Assembly: GCA_944384065.1 (NCBI GenBank)
Contig: CALWRY010000008.1
Location: forward strand, 1 to 55,009
Source: an uncultured Enterocloster sp.
Lineage (GTDB): Bacteria > Bacillota > Clostridia > Lachnospirales > Lachnospiraceae
Direction: 5' to 3'
Length of the DNA stretch: 55,009 nucleotides
Below the pieces are notes generated by a model. It was not told the origin of the DNA. It searched no databases and worked only from the letters and a program-made list of their open reading frames with translations. Made by a program: the position numbers and the translations under genes. Shown here piece after piece: positions 46,617 through 54,043 of the stretch; within the stretch, counting starts at the first letter, position 1; the number at the start of each line of letters is the position of its first letter.

Positions 46617-47627
46617 CTATTCTTTGTATGCCGCCTCCATCTCCTGAATCCGCCGGTACAGCTCCTCATTCACCGGCACGGGAATCCCCGCCGCCCGGGC
46701 CCTGCGCACCACGGTTCCCGCAAAGAGCTCTACCTCCGAGGGCCGTTTTAACAGGCCGTCCTGGCGCATGGAGGGCATTCCCTTAGGATCCAGGGAATCA
46801 ATCAGGGCCACGTAATCCGCAAGATCCTTTTCCGTTACGGAAATTCCCTCCCGTTTTGCCAGCGCAAGGACCTCCCCCATAGCTGCCGTCATCATATCCC
46901 GGGCAGGTCCCGGCTTTTGAACGGTTCCGTAAGTCCCTTCCGTCACCATAACCGTCTGATTCACGCCCACGTTCAGCATCCATTTGCCCCAGAGACGTGC
47001 CAGGACGTCCTTCTCCCTGGTATAGGGAAGCCCGATTCTGTCAAAAAGCGCAGTCACAGCCTCCAGCATGGGGGCTTTTTCCCTTTCCTCCGGGCGGATT
47101 CCCAGGCAAATCTGCCCTATATGGCTGTACTCCAGGTCATTTCCCAGCTTCACAGCGTCCATGCCCTGGGCCACGCAGGTGAGCACATGCTCCCGGCCCA
47201 GAGACCGGCCAATAATCTCCTCGCTGGAAATTCCATTGAGAACCGACAGAATAATGGTATCCTCCCCCACATGGCCCTTTGCGGCCAAGGCAACGGCATC
47301 GTCCAGAGCAGTGGCCTTCACGGCAAAAATCAGCAAATCCGCCGGCTTCCCCTCTGAGTCCCCTGACAGAGCGGCTGACGATCCCTCCGTCAATGCCCCG
47401 GCAGGAGCTGTTTTTTCCGCCTGGGACACAGGCGCGTCCCCGTTCAGCACCCGGAAAGGGCAGGGACGTCCATTGCAGGAAACCTGGCGGCCCTGATACC
47501 GCTCAAACCGCTCCCCGTCCACCAGAAATGCCACCTTGTCCCAGCCTAAGGCTCTCCCGAAAAAATCTCCGTAAAGAATTCCCAGCGCTCCCATTCCAAT
47601 AATAGAAATCCGTTCAATCTCCCGCAT
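46617..47627 (-). CDS. Ketopantoate reductase (ApbA/PanE) family
   Basis: 336 residues. The NADP site ISIIGMGALGILYGDFF, middle NQTVMVTEGTYGTV with the conserved Asn, LWGKWMLNVGVNQ (catalytic Lys) and SMRQDGLLKRPSEVELFAG match PanE, which reduces 2-dehydropantoate to pantoate for coenzyme A. About 25 Ala/Ser/Gly/Glu-rich residues (about 72-96) form an insert before the KPADLLIFAVK strand. Paralogs with other keto-acid substrates exist and no panB/panC is near, so the substrate is not certain. GGAGGAAGAG precedes the ATG. Confidence 0.85.
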   Translation of the reverse strand: MREIERISIIGMGALGILYGDFFGRALGWDKVAFLVDGERFERYQGRQVSCNGRPCPFRVLNGDAPVSQAEKTAPAGALTEGSSAALSGDSEGKPADLLIFAVKATALDDAVALAAKGHVGEDTIILSVLNGISSEEIIGRSLGREHVLTCVAQGMDAVKLGNDLEYSHIGQICLGIRPEEREKAPMLEAVTALFDRIGLPYTREKDVLARLWGKWMLNVGVNQTVMVTEGTYGTVQKPGPARDMMTAAMGEVLALAKREGISVTEKDLADYVALIDSLDPKGMPSMRQDGLLKRPSEVELFAGTVVRRARAAGIPVPVNEELYRRIQEMEAAYKE

Positions 47628-47651
47628 TCCGTCTCTTCCTCCGCGTGCAAA

Positions 47652-48191
47652 TCAGAAAAATACCGTTGTCTCGGAGAGCTCCTTCCGTTTCGGCATCTGG
47701 GGCTCTGCCGCCCCGTATCCCAGGGCGATCACCGCCGCAATCTGCTGGTCCTCCGGAATATGCAGAAGCTCCCGAAGCTTCTCCCCGTCCCGGATGCCCA
47801 TGATCAGCGTATCCAGCCCCAGCTCCCTGGCCTTCAGCACCAAATTCTCATTGTGCAGGCCCAGGTCATAGGCTCCCCATTCATCTCCCAGCTCATTGAC
47901 CGCATTTCCCAGATTGTCAAAGCCGGACCGGCCCTTCACAAAGGCCGTGACAATGAGCACCGGCGCGTTCTGACTGTTTTTCCGGTTGAATTCCGGCAGG
48001 CAGGTCTCCCGCACCTGCTTGGCCAAGGGCTGGGACATCACCACGTAGCTGCGGGCTGTCTGGGAATTTTTCCAGGACGGCGCCATCGAGTCCGCCCGCA
48101 AAATTTCCTCCACTGTCTCCCTGCTGACGCTCCTTCCCGCCTCGTAGGCCCGAAGGCTTCTTCTCTCTTCCAATACCTTGTTAAATTCCAT
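47652..48191 (-). CDS. Nitroreductase-family FMN oxidoreductase
   Basis: 179 residues from ATG 48191 (MEFNKVLEERRSLRAYE) with GAGGAGG upstream. The RRSxRxY opening, ADSMAPSWKNSQTARSYVVM, GAYDLGLHNENLVLKAREL and ALGYGAAEPQMPKRKEL are typical of the NfsA/B-like fold that binds FMN and uses NAD(P)H. The physiological substrate is unknown. It lies 47 bases after the cysteine-cluster gene and 24 before the PanE-like gene. Confidence 0.92.
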   Translation of the reverse strand: MEFNKVLEERRSLRAYEAGRSVSRETVEEILRADSMAPSWKNSQTARSYVVMSQPLAKQVRETCLPEFNRKNSQNAPVLIVTAFVKGRSGFDNLGNAVNELGDEWGAYDLGLHNENLVLKARELGLDTLIMGIRDGEKLRELLHIPEDQQIAAVIALGYGAAEPQMPKRKELSETTVFF

Positions 48192-48238
48192 ACGTTCCTC
48201 CTCCTTTTTCCCTAAAAATCCCGCCTCCAGCAGGCTTT

Positions 48239-48916
48239 CTAACGAATCTCTATGCCCCATTCTGCAAGCTGCTCTTCTGCCTCTGCAAGGCGGCTGTAAA
48301 ACAGCGGATAAAACTCCCCCTCATAGGGAGTCATATAAAAGCGCTCGAGCACCGCCATGCAGACCTTTTTTGACAATGCCTGGTCCCTCCTTCTGCCCAG
48401 GCATTCTCCGGTGTCCTTTAAAAAATAGTGCCAGCGGGCGGCAAATTCCTCGTAGGCCTTAACATCCGGGGTGTCAATCCAACGGCTGACCTTGACCTTG
48501 GTACGGTTTTTCCTGGGGCACTCGTGTATCTGAAGAAAATACCGAAAGCTTCGGTTCTCATAAAGCCTTCCCAGCGGAAACAGCCGGCAGAATCCCGGGC
48601 GAAAGGCGTGAATCCGGCATCTTCCCTCCTCATTTAAGAAGGGACAGCGCTCTTTCTCCCCCTTCATAGACATGTTGGGAAGAATTATGCCATCCACAAG
48701 GCCAAGCTCCAGCGTGCCCTTTAAAAGATCCTGAAAGGTGCAGCCCAGCCCCTTGCAGATCCGGTCCACGTCCAGCGGGTCCAGCTTCAGGGAGGCTCCC
48801 ATCCCCTGGCAGCAGGCCGAGCAGCCCCGGCAGTCCCCGCAGCCCGCCCGAACCATGTCCTCCCGGCCGTAAAGCCTGCCGTCCGATATATCCTTTAAAT
48901 CCACTTGGCGTTCCAT
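48239..48916 (-). CDS. YkgJ-family cysteine cluster protein
   Basis: 225 residues from ATG 48916 (MERQVDLKDISDGRLYG), with GGGGAAGAG upstream. Cysteines fall in two groups: AGCGDCRGCSACCQGMG near residue 30 and RCPFLNEEGRCRIHAFRPGF, FCRLFPLG and HECPRK in the middle, the YkgJ (PF03692) layout thought to bind iron-sulfur or zinc. Function unknown. The C-terminal 80 residues are helical and include an EEQLAEWG end. It follows the L,D-transpeptidase gene. Confidence 0.87.
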   Translation of the reverse strand: MERQVDLKDISDGRLYGREDMVRAGCGDCRGCSACCQGMGASLKLDPLDVDRICKGLGCTFQDLLKGTLELGLVDGIILPNMSMKGEKERCPFLNEEGRCRIHAFRPGFCRLFPLGRLYENRSFRYFLQIHECPRKNRTKVKVSRWIDTPDVKAYEEFAARWHYFLKDTGECLGRRRDQALSKKVCMAVLERFYMTPYEGEFYPLFYSRLAEAEEQLAEWGIEIR

Positions 48917-48957
48917 ATATCTCTTCCCCTTTCCGGACGCCCGGCCCTGCATCCGCT

Positions 48958-49016
48958 GCAGCCCTTACAGCCCGGCGCAGAGCCTTACGGCCTGGCCGCA
49001 GTCCTTACGGCCCGAT
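48958..49016. repeat. Three imperfect 19-21-bp tandem repeats at the end of the L,D-transpeptidase gene
   Basis: Units GCAGCCCTTACAGCCCGGC, GCAGAGCCTTACGGCCTGGC and GCAGTCCTTACGGCCCGAT share GCAG-N-CCTTACRGCC. The stop codon of the gene (TAA, 49007-49005) lies in the last unit, so the gene end appears to have been duplicated. Confidence 0.65.
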
Positions 49017-49694
49017 GGTCACCGGCACACCGATGTTGCAGTAACTCCACAAAATGTCCATCACGTCATTGGTCATGGCGATGCAGCCCGCGGTGCCGCC
49101 GCTTCCCTGGTCCCCGTGTATCTCAATGGCCCCGCCCAAGGGCGTATCCCAGGGCGGCTGCTCCCCATTCTTGTTAGCCTTCACAATGGCGTCGTACTGC
49201 TCCTGGGTGATGAGTCCCTGCTCCAGCCCGCGCTCCGCGTCCTCCGTGCTCGGGTAGGAGAGCCCCAGCGCCAGGTAATACAAGCTTTTATCATTCCGGG
49301 TGCAGACATAGAACTTCCCCGAGGGCGTAATCTCGTCCCCCTCCTGCACCTTGTCCCCAGCCGCTGACTGCCGGCCCAGCTTGGCCGGCCAGGTGCCAAT
49401 CTCCCTGGCATACTGCTTTAAGGTCAGCGTATTCCCTTTTTTGCTGATGTAGATGCTCATGCCGTTGGTGGAGGGCCGGGTAACCGCCCCGGGACCCACG
49501 ACGGCCGCCTGGGCCGTCTGAACCGCCTGGGAAATGGGAGCCGCCTGGGAGACAGGCGCTGCCTGAACCTCCTGCATCTCCTGGACAATTGCCGCTTCCT
49601 GGGCCGCGTCCGCGCTTCCCGGAAAAGCCGCAAAGCATACCGCTGCCGACAGAACCGCCAATCCCGCCCGCAGACTCTTATATACATCTCTCAT
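49005..49694 (-). CDS. Secreted L,D-transpeptidase (YkuD domain)
   Basis: 229 residues from ATG 49694 (MRDVYKSLRAGLAVLSAAV) with GAGAGG eight bases before. A signal peptide ending ADAAQ is followed by a Gln/Ala/Val-rich low-complexity linker (about residues 32-68) and a YkuD domain. IEIHGDQGSGGTAGCIAMTN holds the catalytic His and Cys (HGxx...GC form). Such enzymes make 3-3 cross-links or attach groups in peptidoglycan. The linker suggests a tether through the wall. Confidence 0.92.
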   Translation of the reverse strand: MRDVYKSLRAGLAVLSAAVCFAAFPGSADAAQEAAIVQEMQEVQAAPVSQAAPISQAVQTAQAAVVGPGAVTRPSTNGMSIYISKKGNTLTLKQYAREIGTWPAKLGRQSAAGDKVQEGDEITPSGKFYVCTRNDKSLYYLALGLSYPSTEDAERGLEQGLITQEQYDAIVKANKNGEQPPWDTPLGGAIEIHGDQGSGGTAGCIAMTNDVMDILWSYCNIGVPVTIGP

Positions 49695-49727
49695 AAATCT
49701 CGCCTCTCTTCTTTTTCCTGTGGTCCC

Positions 49728-49757
49728 ATTGTACCATATGGGAAAAGCTGCCTGCAA
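49728..49757 (-). promoter_or_regulatory. Promoter of the L,D-transpeptidase operon
   Basis: TTGCAG (49757-49752), 18 bases, TACAAT (49733-49728) on the minus strand, between topB and the ATG. Confidence 0.6.
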
Positions 49758-49779
49758 GAGTCAGCTCCATTGATACTAT

Positions 49780-52059
49780 TTAATTCTCATCCACCCGAAT
49801 CCCCGCCAGCGCCTGGGCAAACGCATTGTTCACCGGCTCCGCCGCTTCCTTCCGCTGCCGCTCCATATACCGGGCCACATCCCGCTTGGAAACCCCGGCG
49901 CCCTCCTTCTTCCGGCGGTTCTCAAAGGCCGTAAGCTTCTCCTTGTAGCCGCAGGCGCACACGAAAATCTGGCCGTCCCCTTTTCCCCGAAGCTCCATGC
50001 GCTTATGGCACACCGGGCACCGGGCATTGGTGGTCCTGGAAATAGTCTCCCTGTGCCCGCAGGACCGGTCCTGGCAGACCAGCATCTGGCTGTTTTTCCC
50101 CTTCACCAAAAGCATCCGCTTGCCGCAGACCGGGCACTTGGTATTCGTCAGATTATCATGCCGGAAGCTACCCTCCCCCGCCTTAATCTGGCCGGTCAGG
50201 TCCGCTGCGTACACCCGGATTTCCCGCATAAACGCATCCCTGGAAAGCTCTCCCCTGGCAATCCTCGCCAGCTTCATCTCCCACTGCGCCGTGAGCTCCG
50301 GCTTCTTCAAATCCCCTGGCACCAGCCCCAGAAGCTGCCTCCCCTTGGAGGTGAGAAAAATGTCCTTTCCCCTCTTCTCGGCAAGGAAGCTGGAAAATAA
50401 TTTCTCAATAATATCTGCCCGGGTGGCCACGGTTCCCAGCCCGCCCGTCTCCCCAAGGGTTCTTGCCATTTCCTTTGCATTCTTCCCCTCCTGGGTTTCC
50501 ATATAAGCCCTGGGATCCTCCATGGCAGCGAGAAGGCTGGCCTCATTAAAGGGCGCCGGAGGCGCTGTCTTTCCCTGGGTCATGGAGAACTCCAGCCCTC
50601 TCAGCACATCGCCCTCCTTCCACGCGGAAATATCCCGGGAAACGCTTCCCTCCTCCTGACGGCCAACGCCCCGGTCATCAAACACAAGTCCATCCGCATC
50701 CGATACCTCCGGGTCATAGGTATCCGGGCTGTACCCGTGGGCATCCGCCCCGCTCCTCTCATAGGCCTGGCGCCATCCCAGGGTTTTCCTCACATTTCCC
50801 CTGGCAAAAAATGTCTCTCCGCCCGCCTGTGCCGAGGCCGCCGTCTCCTCATATTCGGAGGCCGGGCACAGCGCGGCCAGGAACCGCCGGATTACCAGGT
50901 CATAAATCCGCCGCTCGTCCACCGTCATATGGGTCAAATCCACAAACTGCTCTGTGGGGATAATGGCATGGTGGTCCGACACCTTTTTGTCATTGACAAA
51001 GGACGGATTTTTCGGCAGCGCCTGCATGGAAAGCCGGCCTGCCAGCACCCGGTAAGGCCCCACAGCGCAGGCCTTCAGCCGCTCCGGAATCGTGGGGAGA
51101 ATATCCGCGCTCAGATACCGGGAATCCGTCCGGGGATAGGTAAGCACCTTGTGATTTTCATAGAGCCTCTGCATGATATTCAGTGTCTCCTTGGCCGAAT
51201 ATCCAAAGCGGGTATTTGCCTCCCGCTGCAGGGCTGTCAGGTCGTAGAGAAGCGGCGGCGCCTCCTTTTTCGGAGTGCGCTTTACGGAGATAATCCGCGC
51301 TTCCTTTCCACGGATATTGTGCAAAATTTCCTCTATTTTTTCCCTGTCAAAGGACTGGCTGTTCCCCTTTTTGTCCCTCCAGACAAGGGTAATTCCCTCC
51401 GCCCTCGCCCGGATTCCGTAATAGGCCTTAGGCACAAATTTCCGTATACGCTCCTCCCGCTCCCCTATCATTGCCAGCGTGGGGGTCTGCACCCGTCCGC
51501 AGGAAAGCTGGGCATTGTAACGGCAGGTCAGAGCCCGGGTGGCATTGATGCCCACCAGCCAGTCCGCCTCCGCCCTGCACATGGCCGCCGCGTAAAGATT
51601 TTCATATTCCTTTCCGTCCCGCAGGGAGGCAAAGCCCTGACGGATCGCCTTGTCCGTCACAGAGGAAATCCACAGCCGCTTCACCGGCTTGTCATTCCCT
51701 GCCTTTTTGAGAATCAGCCGAGCCACCAGCTCCCCCTCCCGGCCTGCGTCCGTGGCGATAACCACCTGGCCCACATCCTTCCGGTGAAGCTGTGTCCGCA
51801 CCGCCTGGTACTGCTTTCCCGTCTGCCGGATAACCTCCAGCTTAAAGGGCTCCGGCATCATGGGGAGATCCTCCATCCTCCACTCCTTATACTTGGGGTC
51901 ATAGGCCTCCGGATCCGCCAGCTCCACCAGATGACCCAGCCCCCAGGACACCACATAGCGGTCCCCCTCAATCGCCCCATTGATCTGTTTATGGCAGCCC
52001 AGAACCCGGGCAATGTCCCGGGCCACAGAGGGCTTTTCCGCAAGCACCAGCGCCTTCAT
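49780..52059 (-). CDS. topB: DNA topoisomerase III
   Basis: 759 residues from ATG 52059 (MKALVLAEKPSVARDIARVL), with AAGGAGAG upstream. Type IA topoisomerase: Toprim VVIATDAGREGELVARLIL, the active tyrosine in VLTYPRTDSRYLSADI, and DHHAIIPTEQFVDL. The C-terminus has zinc-ribbon-like motifs (KCPVCGKRM, CQDRSCGHRETI, RCPVCHKRMELRG) after the core, as in many Firmicutes TopB. It resolves single-strand links in replication and recombination and often works with RecQ, here 4 kb away. Confidence 0.96.
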   Translation of the reverse strand: MKALVLAEKPSVARDIARVLGCHKQINGAIEGDRYVVSWGLGHLVELADPEAYDPKYKEWRMEDLPMMPEPFKLEVIRQTGKQYQAVRTQLHRKDVGQVVIATDAGREGELVARLILKKAGNDKPVKRLWISSVTDKAIRQGFASLRDGKEYENLYAAAMCRAEADWLVGINATRALTCRYNAQLSCGRVQTPTLAMIGEREERIRKFVPKAYYGIRARAEGITLVWRDKKGNSQSFDREKIEEILHNIRGKEARIISVKRTPKKEAPPLLYDLTALQREANTRFGYSAKETLNIMQRLYENHKVLTYPRTDSRYLSADILPTIPERLKACAVGPYRVLAGRLSMQALPKNPSFVNDKKVSDHHAIIPTEQFVDLTHMTVDERRIYDLVIRRFLAALCPASEYEETAASAQAGGETFFARGNVRKTLGWRQAYERSGADAHGYSPDTYDPEVSDADGLVFDDRGVGRQEEGSVSRDISAWKEGDVLRGLEFSMTQGKTAPPAPFNEASLLAAMEDPRAYMETQEGKNAKEMARTLGETGGLGTVATRADIIEKLFSSFLAEKRGKDIFLTSKGRQLLGLVPGDLKKPELTAQWEMKLARIARGELSRDAFMREIRVYAADLTGQIKAGEGSFRHDNLTNTKCPVCGKRMLLVKGKNSQMLVCQDRSCGHRETISRTTNARCPVCHKRMELRGKGDGQIFVCACGYKEKLTAFENRRKKEGAGVSKRDVARYMERQRKEAAEPVNNAFAQALAGIRVDEN

Positions 52060-52111
52060 GCGCCCACTCTCCTTTCCCAATTCAGACTGCCTCCTCCCGC
52101 CGGAGGGACAC

Positions 52112-53011
52112 TTAAGATGCTCCCAGAAAGTCCCGGATATTGTCCAGCACCTTTCTGCTCAAAAGCCCAAATGCCTGCCTGGTTCTTCCCACGGATACGC
52201 CGGCGCAGAACACTCCGGGATGGGACAAAAGCTTTCCGGAAGCATCCCCCAGGGCGCCCTCCGTGTCGCAGACAAAATAGTTCCTTTCCCCCTCCAGCCA
52301 GGCTGTTAGAGCCGGCAGCTCATGGGAGGGACCGATGGAGGTATTGAAGAGGATTTTCCCCTGTCCCAGGGCGTCAAATTCCTCCTCTCCCAGCAGAATC
52401 ACGTTCTTATTCAGGCAGGTAAATACCGCCTGGCTCCAGGACAGCAGCTCCTTTAACGGGCGGTAGGAAAAGCCCTTTTCCTCCCACTCCGGCTTTCTGG
52501 TGCGGCTGAAATAGGATATCTCCGCCCCCATAAACTGCATGGCCTGCGCAATCATTGTGCCGGAGGTCCCAAGGCCCACAATACCCACCCGGAGCCCCGT
52601 GATCTCCACCGGCATCTCGTACATCATAGGCCGGCCGAATCCGTGAAGAAAGCGCACCAGCTCGCTCACCGCGAACTCCACCACGCCCCGGTCCCCGTAG
52701 TCCCGGATCCCCTTCACCACAATCCCCCGCTCCCTGGCGCAGGCAATGTCCACATTTGCGCTCTCCTCCGAATAGAGGCTGCAGCACATGCCTATGTAGC
52801 GGATGTTCGGACAGCGCTCAATGACTGCCCGGCGTATCTGGGAGGTATAGCTCACCAGCACCGCGTCCCCGTCCCCGATTCTCCTTATAATCTCCGCATC
52901 GTCCGCCGGGATATCCTCATACAGCTCCACCTGGCGGGCATACTGAAAAAGCTCCTTTTCCGCCTCGGGAATGAGGCTTACCGGCTCAATGGCCACCAAT
53001 TTGTCAAACAT
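52112..53011 (-). CDS. D-isomer-specific 2-hydroxyacid dehydrogenase family protein
   Basis: 299 residues from ATG 53011 (MFDKLVAIEPVSLI), six bases after AGGAGG; the ATG at 53017 abuts that site. The NAD Rossmann loop is GLRVGIVGLGTSGTMIAQAM, with the family pattern EFAVSELVRFLHG before it. Compared with usual members, the late catalytic region is FVCDTEGALGDASGKLLSHP, and the usual His-Trp pair is not obvious, so activity may be altered. It follows the L-aspartate dehydrogenase-like gene by 17 bases; a joint role in oxaloacetate or keto-acid reduction is only a guess. Confidence 0.8.
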   Translation of the reverse strand: MFDKLVAIEPVSLIPEAEKELFQYARQVELYEDIPADDAEIIRRIGDGDAVLVSYTSQIRRAVIERCPNIRYIGMCCSLYSEESANVDIACARERGIVVKGIRDYGDRGVVEFAVSELVRFLHGFGRPMMYEMPVEITGLRVGIVGLGTSGTMIAQAMQFMGAEISYFSRTRKPEWEEKGFSYRPLKELLSWSQAVFTCLNKNVILLGEEEFDALGQGKILFNTSIGPSHELPALTAWLEGERNYFVCDTEGALGDASGKLLSHPGVFCAGVSVGRTRQAFGLLSRKVLDNIRDFLGAS

Positions 53012-53028
53012 ACACATCCTCCTTGCTC

Positions 53029-53838
53029 TTAAAATACAACCGGCGATGCCAGATTTCTCAGCCTCGCCACCGCGCTCCAGGCCGCAATGGCCGCTGTCTG
53101 GGAATAGATGTCCACCACTGCCCGGACATCCTCAGCCTCCGCCTCAATCCGGTGGTCGTCCCCCTTCATGCCGGGCACGCTGTAGATCTCGAAATGCGTG
53201 TGCTCCGGGCCTGCGGTGGCCAGGGAGGCGGCAACCGCCACATTTACCTTGGTGGGAAGCAGGCCGATGGCCTCCTTCGCGCTTCCGGAAAACACCTTGG
53301 TCTTGTCCCCCTCCTCCATCAATTTTTCCTCAAAAAGCGGGGTTCCCTTCAGGAAAGCCGGCCCATTTTCCGTTCGCATCCGCGCCCTGAGATCCCCCGC
53401 TCCGGCAGCACTCATAAGGCTCACGGTGCGCAGCACATCAAAGCCCCCCACCGCTCCGGACAAAATATGAATCCGCCTTTTGTTTGCCGCTGCACAGCGC
53501 TCCATTTTCTCATAAAAGGATGGGTCCGCAAAGGCGCCGATGGACAGCACCAGAAGATCCGCTCCGCCGGAGAGCACCGCCTCCCCGCAGCTCTTCACCG
53601 CCTCCACGGATGCGGCCTCCACCACATAATCCGGCTCTTCCTCCATGAGATCCCCCAGGGCAAAGCAGGCCCTGCAGCCCAGCCGCCGGGCCAGTGCCTC
53701 TGTCTTTTCCCTGCTGCGGCCCAGGACGCCCACGAAGCGGTAACTCTCCAGAAGCCCCTTTTCCCAAGCCTGGGCGAGAATCCCGGCCAGATATCCGTTT
53801 CCTATCACTGCTAATTTTTTCTTTTCCATATCGCACAT
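53029..53838 (-). CDS. L-aspartate dehydrogenase-like protein (NadX/DUF108 family)
   Basis: 269 residues; ATG 53838 is chosen for its distance to GGGAGAGG, with 53841 equally possible. The N-terminal NAD site is KKLAVIGNGYLAGILAQAWE, then VVEAASVEAVKSCGEAVLSG and ILSGAVGGFDVLRTVSLMSA. The C-terminal DUF108 domain has LLPTKVNVAVAASLAT and THFEIYSVPG. NadX oxidises aspartate to iminoaspartate for NAD synthesis, or makes aspartate in reverse. No nadA or nadC is adjacent, so the role is unproven. Confidence 0.84.
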   Translation of the reverse strand: MCDMEKKKLAVIGNGYLAGILAQAWEKGLLESYRFVGVLGRSREKTEALARRLGCRACFALGDLMEEEPDYVVEAASVEAVKSCGEAVLSGGADLLVLSIGAFADPSFYEKMERCAAANKRRIHILSGAVGGFDVLRTVSLMSAAGAGDLRARMRTENGPAFLKGTPLFEEKLMEEGDKTKVFSGSAKEAIGLLPTKVNVAVAASLATAGPEHTHFEIYSVPGMKGDDHRIEAEAEDVRAVVDIYSQTAAIAAWSAVARLRNLASPVVF

Positions 53839-53873
53839 CATTTCCTCTCCCGCATTTTTATTCAGGTGCATTC

Positions 53874-53903
53874 ATTAAAGCACATCCGCCCTGGCTTTGT
53901 CAA
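53874..53903 (-). promoter_or_regulatory. Promoter of the NadX-like operon
   Basis: TTGACA (53903-53898), 18 bases, TTTAAT (53879-53874) on the minus strand. Confidence 0.65.
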
Positions 53904-54043
53904 TCCGCCTGACCGCGCATCATTTGACATGCATCTTACATACTTTTTTCACAGGATTTTCTCCCGCTATGATATGATATAGCTATAAAAAGCACGCTGT
54001 TATGTTTTTTCACCGCTCCATATGGGCCGGCAGGGGATTGTAT

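Noticed and set aside
50737-52347. 536-codon plus-strand frame opposite topB
   Set aside because: Antisense shadow of topB with no recognisable domain or start signal.
53920-53990. Promoter for the right-edge membrane gene
   Set aside because: TATGAT repeats and a TATAGCTATA palindrome occur, but no -35 box at a proper distance could be chosen.
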